Shown here piece by piece: positions 1 through 6,193 of a DNA stretch of 6,193 nt; position 1 is the stretch's first letter; every line of letters starts with the position of its first letter. The DNA is from Aequoribacter sp003520285 (GTDB lineage: Bacteria > Pseudomonadota > Gammaproteobacteria > Pseudomonadales > Halieaceae). Made by a program: the position numbers and the translations under genes. The stretch spans positions 1 through 6,193 of the forward strand of contig CAXAAR010000106.1 in NCBI GenBank assembly GCA_963966765.1. Reading direction: 5' to 3'. The notes beneath the pieces were generated by a model. It had not been told where the DNA came from. It saw only the letters and a program-made list of their open reading frames with translations, and ran no database searches.

Positions 1-19
1 AGGACCCCGAGGAATAGAT

Positions 20-3000
20 ATGATTGAGCGATTGATCGCGTTTGCACTCAATCGAGGCATTGCGCCCGCTATTTTTGTTGCGGGCCTATTTCTGGGTGCG
101 CTCGCGCTCTGGCTGATGCCGCGCGAGGAAGAACCACAAATTGTGGTGCCGATGATCGATGTAGTGATCGAGGCGCCTGGGTTGTCTGCTGAACAAGTCT
201 CGCGGCAAGTGGTCGTGCCAATCGAGAAGCTATTGTCTCAGATTCCAGGCATTGAACATGTGTATTCTCAGAGTCACCCTAATCGCACTTTGGTAACGCT
301 TGCTTTTTACGTGGGTGAAGATCGCGAAAACAGCTTGCTCAATACGTACAACAAACTCTATGCGAATCAGGATAAGGTGCCGGCCGTTGTGAATCGGTGG
401 CAGGTTAAGCCTGTCGAGGTCGATGACGTGCCCATTGTGGTTTACGCTCTGGTAAGCACGGTACCCGAGGTGGTGGGTGACTATGAGTTGCGGCGATTAG
501 CTGACGAAGTTGCGAGTATTTTGCAAGGAGTTCGTGAAACCAGCGAGGTGCAGGTGGTCGGTGGGCGGGCGAGGTCTATTCAAATCCTGTTCGATCCATT
601 GCGTTTAGCGGCTCGGCAAACCACGATGCTGGACGTCGTGACCGCAATGACTCTCTCAAATGATCTCAAATCAGCGGGCACACTCTCTTATTCTGGTGCC
701 TCGATCGCGATCGAGAGCGGCGATTCGTTGCGTTCACTTGAGGCCATAAAGACCTTGGTCGTGAATGTGGTCGGCGGCGATTTAGTGACTCTGAACGATG
801 TAGCTGACGTTATCGATGCGCCCTTGCCCGAGACGTCGCTGACTTGGTATGAATCTCGCCAGAGTGCGCAAACGCAGGCTTATCAGCCCATGGTGGCTGT
901 TAGTGTTGCGAAGCAAGGCGGGACCAATGCGGTAGCGGTTGCCAAAGGCTTGCATGACACCATGGCGGTATTACAGCGTGACCTTATCCCTGATAGCGTC
1001 GAGGTTCATGTCATCCGAGATTATGGCGTCACTGCCAACGAGAAGGTCACCAATCTTGGCAGTAGTCTGATATTCGCTGTGTTGACAGTGGTGGGGTTTA
1101 TCGGGCTTTTTCTGGGATGGCGCGCTGCTTTAATTGTCGCACTAGCGGTGCCCGTCTGCTATGGATTGACCTTAGTGCTTGATTTGGCCTTCGGTTACAC
1201 CATTAACCGCGTAACCTTATTTGCGTTGATCTTATCGCTCGGTCTGTTAGTCGATGACCCCATTACGGGGGTTGATAACATCACCCGAAAATTAGCGGCT
1301 GGCAGCGGTGACACTAGCGCCCGCATCGTCGACGCGATCGGCGAAATTAAAATACCACTTTTAATGTCGACGGCGACGATTGTTCTCGCATTCCTGCCCT
1401 TGGCCTTTATCACTGGGATGATGGGTCCTTACATGGCTCCCATGGCATTTAATGTTCCCATTGCGGTGATGGCGAGTACGCTAACAGCATTCTTGGTGAC
1501 ACCATGGTTGGCGCGTTTGTTCCTCAAGTCGAGCGCCGCAGAGGGATTGGCGGATGAGTGGTCTAGTCAAGTTCAAGATTCTTTTTACGCTCGTAACATG
1601 GGCGTCTTGCTGCGTTCACCCTCTAAACGAAGGGCGGTATTGTGGATTTTGCTGGGGCTCTTTGTGGCGGCTCTCTCGCTACCTGTACTGCGCTTGGTGC
1701 CCCTGAAATTGCTGCCTTTTGATAACAAGAATGAACTGCAAATCGTAATCGATATGCCCGAAGGCACTGCGCTCGAGAATACCGCGGGAGTGGCCAGCGA
1801 GGCGGCTAAAATTGCGCTGCAGTTTCCCGAGATTGAGTCTGCGGCGATCTTCACAGGGATACCTAGCCCGCACGATTTTAGCGGATTGGTTCGAAAGCAC
1901 TACTTGCGCGAGGCCTCTCAGCTGGCAGATATTCGGCTGACCTTAGTCGATAAGTCTGCCCGCGTTCATCAGTCGCACTCGGTGGTGCTGCGATTGCGAG
2001 AGGCGCTCTCTGAGCTGGATTCGCGCTATCCTGGTACAGTGGTGAGTGTGCTTGAGGTGCCACCAGGGCCACCCGTAATGGCGACCTTGGTAGCGGAAAT
2101 TTATGGTCAAACACTCACACCCTATGAAGACCAGCAATATGCCGCGCAGTTACTGGCTCGGCGTTTCGAGCAAGAACCCTTTGTCACGCATGTCGATACC
2201 AGTGTTGGAGTGGTGGCACCGCGCTTGCGTTTTACGACTGACAAGGCCAAAGCCGCTATGTCTGGTATCCCGACAGTTGATATTAATCAGACGCTCGCCA
2301 TCGCTAATGCTGGCAAAATAATCGGCTTTGTTGCTGCAGAGCGGGAATCTCAGCCCCTGCCAATCACACTTCAGCTACCGGTCTCTGAGCGCACGCGGCA
2401 GGAAGATTTGGCATCTTTGTTGGTGAAAGGGCGTCTGGGTGCTGTCTCAGAGCAGAGATCAGCAGGTTTGCAGGCAGCGCCCCAGAATCTTGTGACCATT
2501 GGCGAGTTAGGGCATTTCGAGTCAGTTGACTTCGAGACGCCGATTTTTCGGAAAGATCTGCGCCCTGTCGTGTATGTTACCGCAGAAATCTCGGGCCGCA
2601 CGCCAGCCGAGGTGATTGCTGATATCGTCGCCGACCAAGGCTCAGGTGGCGTCACAACCAAAGATTGGCAATCCAGGACGTTTCTCTCTTCTGGTGGGAC
2701 TGAGACGTGGGAGTTACCCCCCTCGATTGACGTCAGCTGGGTGGGTGAGGGTGAGTGGAAAATCACCGTCGATGTATTTCGCGATATGGGGTTGGCGTTT
2801 GCCTTCGCATTAACAGCGATTTACTTTGTGTTGCGCATTCAGACGGGCTCGGTGGCTTTAACGCTGCTGATTATGTCGTCGATTCCTCTTACGATGATCG
2901 GAATAATGCCGGGATTCTGGCTGTTAAATCAGTTCGGCGAACGCTGGGTTGCGGGTGCACCTGATCCAGTCTTGTTTACCGCTACGGCCATGATTGGCAT

Positions 3001-3322
3001 GATCGCTTTGGCGGGCATTGTGGTTCGTAATGCGTTAATTCTGGTTGATTTTATCAATCAAGCGAGAGCCCGCGGAGCCACAGTGATTGCATCGGTGCTC
3101 AATGCCGGTTCCATCAGGATGCGGCCGGTGTTGTTGACCGCAGGCACGACCTTGCTAGGCAATTTGGTGATTACCCTTGATCCTGTTTTTAGCGGCCTAG
3201 CGATTGCAATTATGTTCGGGATCGTTGCTTCTACCGTGCTCACCTTGGTGGTGGTGCCGGTGGTGTACTGCATCTTGTATGGTTCAGATTTTGATCATTC
3301 TCAGAAGGAGTCACAGCTGTGA
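20..3322 (+). CDS. RND-family efflux permease (inner-membrane proton-driven pump)
   Basis: This is a complete inner-membrane RND transporter of the AcrB/ACR_tran family, expected to export substrates by proton antiport through a trimer joined to an adaptor and outer-membrane channel. At 1100 residues it is slightly longer than AcrB (about 1050). The layout is TM1 (about 12-33), a first periplasmic porter loop (34-345), TM2-TM6 (348-502), TM7 (537-562), a second periplasmic loop (563-922) and TM8-TM12 (923-1088). After TM1 comes the PREEEPQI segment found in a branch of RND pumps distinct from classical AcrB. The TM4 proton-relay pair is D412-D413 (LLVDDPITGVDN). In TM10 the AcrB lysine position appears to hold R1003 (GIVVRNALILVDF). 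The ATG at 20 has GAGGAA (9-14) five bases upstream. A TAG at 15-17, in another frame, could end an upstream gene. Substrate cannot be read from sequence: drugs, lipophilic compounds and metals remain possible, although the DD pair resembles the drug-pump class. Confidence 0.95.
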   Translation: MIERLIAFALNRGIAPAIFVAGLFLGALALWLMPREEEPQIVVPMIDVVIEAPGLSAEQVSRQVVVPIEKLLSQIPGIEHVYSQSHPNRTLVTLAFYVGEDRENSLLNTYNKLYANQDKVPAVVNRWQVKPVEVDDVPIVVYALVSTVPEVVGDYELRRLADEVASILQGVRETSEVQVVGGRARSIQILFDPLRLAARQTTMLDVVTAMTLSNDLKSAGTLSYSGASIAIESGDSLRSLEAIKTLVVNVVGGDLVTLNDVADVIDAPLPETSLTWYESRQSAQTQAYQPMVAVSVAKQGGTNAVAVAKGLHDTMAVLQRDLIPDSVEVHVIRDYGVTANEKVTNLGSSLIFAVLTVVGFIGLFLGWRAALIVALAVPVCYGLTLVLDLAFGYTINRVTLFALILSLGLLVDDPITGVDNITRKLAAGSGDTSARIVDAIGEIKIPLLMSTATIVLAFLPLAFITGMMGPYMAPMAFNVPIAVMASTLTAFLVTPWLARLFLKSSAAEGLADEWSSQVQDSFYARNMGVLLRSPSKRRAVLWILLGLFVAALSLPVLRLVPLKLLPFDNKNELQIVIDMPEGTALENTAGVASEAAKIALQFPEIESAAIFTGIPSPHDFSGLVRKHYLREASQLADIRLTLVDKSARVHQSHSVVLRLREALSELDSRYPGTVVSVLEVPPGPPVMATLVAEIYGQTLTPYEDQQYAAQLLARRFEQEPFVTHVDTSVGVVAPRLRFTTDKAKAAMSGIPTVDINQTLAIANAGKIIGFVAAERESQPLPITLQLPVSERTRQEDLASLLVKGRLGAVSEQRSAGLQAAPQNLVTIGELGHFESVDFETPIFRKDLRPVVYVTAEISGRTPAEVIADIVADQGSGGVTTKDWQSRTFLSSGGTETWELPPSIDVSWVGEGEWKITVDVFRDMGLAFAFALTAIYFVLRIQTGSVALTLLIMSSIPLTMIGIMPGFWLLNQFGERWVAGAPDPVLFTATAMIGMIALAGIVVRNALILVDFINQARARGATVIASVLNAGSIRMRPVLLTAGTTLLGNLVITLDPVFSGLAIAIMFGIVASTVLTLVVVPVVYCILYGSDFDHSQKESQL
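3305..3310 (+). promoter_or_regulatory. Shine-Dalgarno that fixes the GTG start of the adaptor
   Basis: AAGGAG lies inside the last codons of the permease gene, eight bases before the GTG at 3319. Its spacing supports the GTG over the in-frame ATG at 3340. Confidence 0.75.
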
Positions 3323-4371
3323 GTTCTAATCGACGTTTAATGGCCGGGAGTCTTATTTTATTGCTGCTGTTGGCGCTGGTGATTGTTTGGATGGCCGGCG
3401 GTTTTAATGCGAGAGTGTTACCGGGGTTGTTGATCACTGAAGCGCGGACCGGCGGCAGCAGTTATGTGGTGAGTAGCCAAAAAAGGCCATCATTTGAGCG
3501 CGTCCCTGGTTCTATCGAAGCCAGAGAGACTACCCTCGTTTCCTCACGAGTACTCTCGACTGTCGAGCGTGTTTTAGTTCGGGCCGGTGATCGAGTGGAG
3601 GCCGATGATTTGCTAGTGAGCCTTGATCAGCGCGATCTGAAGGCTAGGCTAGAGTCCCTCACGGCGAGTCGAGCAGCGATTGACGCCCGCTTGCAAGAGG
3701 CACAGAAAACCCTTGTTCGTACCGAAGAATTACTCGAGCGAGGTTTACTATCTCAAGCGGACGCAGACAAAGCGGTTGCTGCAGAGGCGGCCTTATTAGC
3801 AGAGCGACAAGCGGTGAGTGAAACCGCCAAGGAGCTCGCTGCGGCGGTGAGCTATACCGAGGTGAGAGCACCCATAGCGGGGCGTGTGGTGGATCGATTT
3901 GTTGAGCCTGGCGATTTGGCGAGCCCGGGTGCTCGACTGGTGTCGTTGTATAATCCGGGCAGCTTGGAAGTGGCGGTGAAAGTTCGAGAATCGCTTGCAA
4001 TGAGGCTCGCCCTTGGGGACGCTGTGCAGGTGACAGTGCCTTCTGTGCAACGTAGCTTCAGTGCGCAAGTGAGTGAGATTGTACCGGTTGCGGATCGGGT
4101 GTCGCGCAGTTTCGATGTTACTTTACAGGTCTCCGAAATCCAGGGTTTATTGCCGGGCCTGTTTGCCGAAGCTCAAATACCCTCTGGCGAAGAACTCTGG
4201 CGAGCGGTACCAGAAGAGTTTGTGCAGCATCTTGGACAGCTCAACTTGGTGTGGATAGAGTCACCCTCTGGTCCTGTTAAGCGCTTTGTCAGAGTCGGGC
4301 GATCTGAGGGCGGATACCTTGAAATCACCGCAGGCCTGGAAGACGGTGATCGACTTATTGAACAACCTTAA
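3319..4371 (+). CDS. Periplasmic adaptor (membrane-fusion protein) of the RND pump, HlyD/AcrA type
   Basis: This protein should bridge the permease to an outer-membrane TolC-type channel. An N-terminal hydrophobic segment (about 8-27) has no lipobox cysteine, so it is probably an uncleaved membrane anchor rather than a lipoprotein. The first lipoyl half-motif is at 85-103 (VRAGDRVEADDLLVSLD) and the second at 179-210 (VRAPIAGRVV, VEPGDLASPG). Between them, about 105-178, lies a long Ala/Glu/Leu-rich coiled-coil hairpin. Its tip has R134-x3-L138-x6-S145, the spacing of AcrA R128/L132/S139. A beta-barrel region (about 212-275) and a membrane-proximal C-terminal domain ending in GLEDGDRLIEQP follow. 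The GTG start at 3319 overlaps the permease stop by four bases (GTGA), which points to translational coupling. AAGGAG at 3305-3310 sits eight bases before it. An internal ATG at 3340 is possible but has no comparable ribosome site and would trim seven residues. Confidence 0.93.
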   Translation: MSSNRRLMAGSLILLLLLALVIVWMAGGFNARVLPGLLITEARTGGSSYVVSSQKRPSFERVPGSIEARETTLVSSRVLSTVERVLVRAGDRVEADDLLVSLDQRDLKARLESLTASRAAIDARLQEAQKTLVRTEELLERGLLSQADADKAVAAEAALLAERQAVSETAKELAAAVSYTEVRAPIAGRVVDRFVEPGDLASPGARLVSLYNPGSLEVAVKVRESLAMRLALGDAVQVTVPSVQRSFSAQVSEIVPVADRVSRSFDVTLQVSEIQGLLPGLFAEAQIPSGEELWRAVPEEFVQHLGQLNLVWIESPSGPVKRFVRVGRSEGGYLEITAGLEDGDRLIEQP

Positions 4372-4468
4372 CATGTTCGATGGGGGGCTATTCCAGCTAA
4401 GTCGTATTGGGCTCAGGTCATGCAAACGGGTTTGCTGGTTAGAACGCTCTCCGGTCATATTTTGAGGG

Positions 4469-4496
4469 GTGACAATTTTGAGTAATTATCTATGAT
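4469..4496 (+). promoter_or_regulatory. Candidate sigma70-type promoter for the two-component operon
   Basis: GTGACA at 4469-4474 matches five of six bases of the -35 consensus. A 16-base AT-rich spacer separates it from TATGAT at 4491-4496, which matches five of six bases of the -10 consensus. Transcription would begin near 4503, leaving a leader of about 190 bases before the kinase start at 4696. The ATTTTGAG copies at 4459-4466 and 4475-4482 lie on either side of the -35 hexamer and could be regulator contacts. The call rests on consensus match only. Confidence 0.4.
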
Positions 4497-4531
4497 GTCA
4501 TGGCAGTTATTAGCGGCTTGAACTGTTGTGG

Positions 4532-4545
4532 TTGAGTTGACTCAA
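4532..4545. repeat. Short inverted repeat TTGAG-TTGA-CTCAA, possible operator or leader hairpin
   Basis: TTGAG (4532-4536) and CTCAA (4541-4545) are perfect 5-base complements around a 4-base loop. GG (4530-4531) and CC (4548-4549) can extend the stem past an AA bulge. It lies about 30 bases downstream of the predicted transcription start, so it could be a protein site or a small leader hairpin. There is no following T-run, so it is not a terminator. Confidence 0.3.
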
Positions 4546-4626
4546 AACCGTACGTTTGAGACCTAGTGCTGAATCAGCTCAGTGCAGCAGAAATTACCAC
4601 GAGCAAACAGAGATACAGGCCCATAG

Positions 4627-4636
4627 TCGTATACGA
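4627..4636. repeat. Perfect 10-base palindrome TCGTATACGA
   Basis: This perfect palindrome sits about 60 bases before the kinase start, in the presumed leader. It could be a dimeric regulator site, but a 10-base palindrome is not rare by chance. Confidence 0.2.
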
Positions 4637-4684
4637 TGTGAGCCGATGTTGAGCAAACTACTTACTCGTAACCCAAACTCCCTA

Positions 4685-4689
4685 TGGAG
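4685..4689 (+). promoter_or_regulatory. Shine-Dalgarno that selects the kinase start at 4696
   Basis: TGGAG ends six bases before the ATG at 4696. The upstream in-frame ATG at 4684 overlaps this site and has no purine-rich stretch of its own (the bases before it read AACCCAAACTCCCT). The second ATG is therefore the better start, shortening the protein by four residues. Confidence 0.6.
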
Positions 4690-4695
4690 TTCCAC

Positions 4696-5964
4696 ATGGT
4701 TCATTGGTCTAAATCGCAGCTTTACCAGCTGTTTTTGATCCGCAGTTTGGCGCTTTTGGGGCAAGCGGCGACTTTGTTGTATTTTGCGTTAACGATTGGT
4801 AACGCAGCGATCCTTTATTCGGGTGCTCTCGCTGTTGTGGCTTTGGCATCTCTGACAGCCGTGAGTGCTTTTTATTTTCGTGCAGAGACCCGAGTAACGG
4901 ATTTACAGTTGTTCCAGCAGATTACCATCGATGTGATTGGCTGGAGCTTCATCATGTATTTGACCGGTGGTGCGACCAACCCTTTCATCTCTTATCTATT
5001 GGTCCCTATCATTGTAAGTGCGGCGGTGCTGAACCAGCGATTCACCATTCTGGTCGGAATTGCCGCCTTGTGCGCCTACACGGTATTACTGAATTACCAT
5101 CAGCCTTTTGGTCTGTTGTCGCCCTCAGGTGGACACTTGTCGATGAGCCATACGATGTCAAGCAGTCATACTATGGGGATGTGGTTGAACTTTGTTTTCA
5201 GTGCCTTGTTAGTCGTTGTTTTTGTGACGCGAATGGCTCAAAGCATGCGTGCTAGGGAGCAGAAAGAGGTACAGTATCGCGAGCAAAATTTACGTGATGA
5301 GCAGATTCGAGCAGTAGCGACCATCGCGGCTAATACTGCCCATGAACTTGGTTCACCCCTCAACACCCTCACGCTTTTGAGTGACGAATTACGTCAGTTG
5401 TGTCCCGATGACGACCAAGCGCGGCGGTTATTTGACGAGCTCGACAGCGGTATCGATCAATGTGCCAGAACGTTGCGAAAGCTGGCGAGTAATGCCGAGT
5501 TCGATGTCCTAAGCACCCCTCAGGATAAGGATTCAAAGCGTTGGCTCGAACAGGTAATAGAGGGTTGGTTGAATAAACGTCCAGCCGTGCAGTTGAGTTT
5601 CAAAACCCTGGGGTCTGGTCAGGCACCCATGATTCACATTGATCAGACTCTGACGCCGGCGCTGGAAAACTTGCTCAACAATGCCAGCGAGTCTGGTACT
5701 GACAGCATCGATATCAGTATAGATTGGGATGAAGATACCGTGTCTTTACATATCCAAGATTACGGCTCGGGGATTCCCGAGGATATTCGCCAACAGATTG
5801 GTAAAGGGATTATTCACCGGTCTACCAAGGGGCTGGGTCTTGGACTCTTGCTGTCGCATGCCACTATCGAGAAGCACCAAGGGCAACTGCTATATCACCA
5901 GCCAAAGCAAGGAGGCACTTTGATGACGGTTGTTCTGCCTCGCAGTGATGTTGGGGAAGCTTGA
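4696..5964 (+). CDS. regB: RegB/PrrB/ActS-type redox-sensing membrane histidine kinase
   Basis: This sensor kinase should autophosphorylate in response to respiratory redox state and pass phosphate to the regulator encoded next. From the ATG at 4696 it has 422 residues; RegB has about 460. Six hydrophobic segments (about 9-34, 36-61, 73-90, 96-113, 116-134, 161-180) form the sensor. The GGATNPF motif (91-97) between TM3 and TM4 matches the RegB GGxxNPF quinone-site signature. A dimerisation helix leads to the H-box AHELGSPLNTL with phospho-acceptor H216. C256 (DQCARTL) lies exactly 40 residues after it, the same spacing as H225 and the redox-active C265 of Rhodobacter capsulatus RegB. ATPase motifs are the N-box (ENLLNNA, 324-330), the G1 box (DYGSGI, from 355) and the G2 box (GLGLGL, 379-384). 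Unusual is a His/Met-rich periplasmic loop between TM5 and TM6 (147-162). The TGATG overlap with the next gene indicates one operon. The family call is strong; the signal sensed is inferred. Confidence 0.9.
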   Translation: MVHWSKSQLYQLFLIRSLALLGQAATLLYFALTIGNAAILYSGALAVVALASLTAVSAFYFRAETRVTDLQLFQQITIDVIGWSFIMYLTGGATNPFISYLLVPIIVSAAVLNQRFTILVGIAALCAYTVLLNYHQPFGLLSPSGGHLSMSHTMSSSHTMGMWLNFVFSALLVVVFVTRMAQSMRAREQKEVQYREQNLRDEQIRAVATIAANTAHELGSPLNTLTLLSDELRQLCPDDDQARRLFDELDSGIDQCARTLRKLASNAEFDVLSTPQDKDSKRWLEQVIEGWLNKRPAVQLSFKTLGSGQAPMIHIDQTLTPALENLLNNASESGTDSIDISIDWDEDTVSLHIQDYGSGIPEDIRQQIGKGIIHRSTKGLGLGLLLSHATIEKHQGQLLYHQPKQGGTLMTVVLPRSDVGEA

Positions 5965-6193
5965 TGCAAGTATTGATCGTCGATGATGACGTCAACTTTG
6001 CGCATGCGGCGATACGAGGCTTTGAGCGCGAAGGCTATCAAGCGAGTTATGCCTTAAATGCGGAGGATGCCCTCGTGCTGGCCGCTCAAAACCCGCAATG
6101 GGTGCTATTGGACTTAAATTTACCAACCACCAGCGGGTTATTATTGCTACCCGAGCTCAGACAGTCTTTGGATGCAGATGCGCGGATCGTGAT
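5964..6193 (+). CDS. regA: RegA/PrrA/ActR-like response regulator, 3' end outside the window
   Basis: The first 76 residues of a receiver domain are present. It starts MQVLIVDDD, giving the acidic Mg2+-binding residues D7-D9. The phospho-acceptor is D50 in VLLDLNLP, followed by the usual TTSG turn and a DARIV segment resembling RegA, where the related stretch precedes the conserved VVLTGYG. D50 corresponds to RegA D63 if the N-terminus is about 13 residues shorter. In RegA the remaining C-terminal part is a Fis-type helix-turn-helix; it lies beyond the window and cannot be confirmed. The ATG shares its A with the TGA of the kinase gene (TGATG), and GGGGAAG at 5953-5959 serves as ribosome site, so the two proteins are probably made together. 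It should be the cognate partner of the kinase, acting as a cytoplasmic transcription factor. Confidence 0.85.
   Translation, partial: MQVLIVDDDVNFAHAAIRGFEREGYQASYALNAEDALVLAAQNPQWVLLDLNLPTTSGLLLLPELRQSLDADARIV

Larger units (their letters stand above)
4372..4683. other. Intergenic region between the efflux operon and the regB-like gene
   Basis: About 310 bases hold no convincing gene. The only open frame runs from a TTG at 4556 into the kinase gene in another frame and has no ribosome site or recognisable product. No GC-rich hairpin followed by a T-run is visible after the adaptor stop, so an intrinsic terminator is not supported. The nearest candidate is GCAAAC-GG-GTTTGC at 4422-4435, which has a short stem and no T-tract. 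The region does hold a candidate promoter (4469-4496), two ATTTTGAG copies 16 bases apart (4459-4466, 4475-4482), an inverted TTGAG/CTCAA repeat (4532-4545), an 11-base near-palindrome GCTGAATCAGC (4568-4578) and a perfect palindrome TCGTATACGA (4627-4636). This is the likely control region of the kinase/regulator operon. Confidence 0.7.

Noticed and set aside
2371..2766. 131-residue minus-strand open frame inside the permease gene
   Set aside because: It lies opposite a well-supported RND coding sequence, has low-complexity composition and no recognisable motif; it is a frame shadow.
3659..4000. 113-residue minus-strand open frame inside the adaptor gene
   Set aside because: It is antisense to the conserved coiled-coil and lipoyl region, Pro/Ser/Arg-rich without a domain.
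4422..4435. GCAAAC-GG-GTTTGC as a terminator for the efflux operon
   Set aside because: With a stable loop the stem is only about five pairs and AT-rich, and no T-run follows.
4430..4450. tRNA-like D-arm text (CTGGTTAGAACGC) in the intergenic region
   Set aside because: No anticodon stem pairs after it, no T-arm GTTCGAA with a paired stem follows at the right distance, and no acceptor stem closes. It is most likely coincidence.
4513..4530. GCGGC at 4513-4517 as a RegA binding site
   Set aside because: The second half-site expected of GCGGC/GTCGC-like RegA targets is not present at a sensible spacing.
4684..4695. ATG at 4684 as the kinase start
   Set aside because: It lacks a ribosome site and overlaps the GGAG that fits the ATG at 4696; it cannot be fully excluded.
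4556..4738. Open frame of 60 residues from a TTG start
   Set aside because: No ribosome site, no recognisable domain, and it runs into the kinase gene in another frame.

Overview
The window reads as ordinary chromosomal DNA from a Gram-negative proteobacterium, with all genes on the + strand. An inner-membrane RND pump with a periplasmic adaptor implies two membranes, and a RegB/RegA-type redox two-component pair is typical of Proteobacteria. Moderate GC and mixed codon use fit a free-living gammaproteobacterium better than a high-GC alphaproteobacterium. That placement is an inference.

Region 1 (about 20-4371) is a two-gene efflux operon. An 1100-residue RND permease is followed, with a 4-base GTGA overlap, by a 350-residue membrane-fusion adaptor. 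The adaptor's coiled-coil tip carries the R-x3-L-x6-S pattern used by AcrA-like adaptors to dock on TolC. No outer-membrane channel gene is present, so it must be outside the window or be a shared TolC. The permease-before-adaptor order is the reverse of acrAB/mexAB.

Region 2 (4372-4683) is a roughly 310-base gap with no convincing gene or terminator. It holds a plausible sigma70-like promoter (GTGACA-N16-TATGAT) about 200 bases before the next start, plus several short inverted and direct repeats (TTGAG/CTCAA, TCGTATACGA, ATTTTGAG twice).

Region 3 (4696 to window end) is a two-gene signalling operon. The first gene is a six-TM RegB/PrrB/ActS-type histidine kinase with the quinone-site GGxxNPF motif, the HELGSPL H-box and a cysteine exactly 40 residues after the phospho-histidine, as in RegB. 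The second, joined by a 1-base TGATG overlap, is the N-terminal 76 residues of a RegA-like response regulator, cut by the window edge.

The most interesting features are a His/Met-rich periplasmic loop in the kinase (two SHTM repeats) that suggests a possible metal or haem input alongside redox sensing, and the placement of this redox system directly behind an RND efflux operon.
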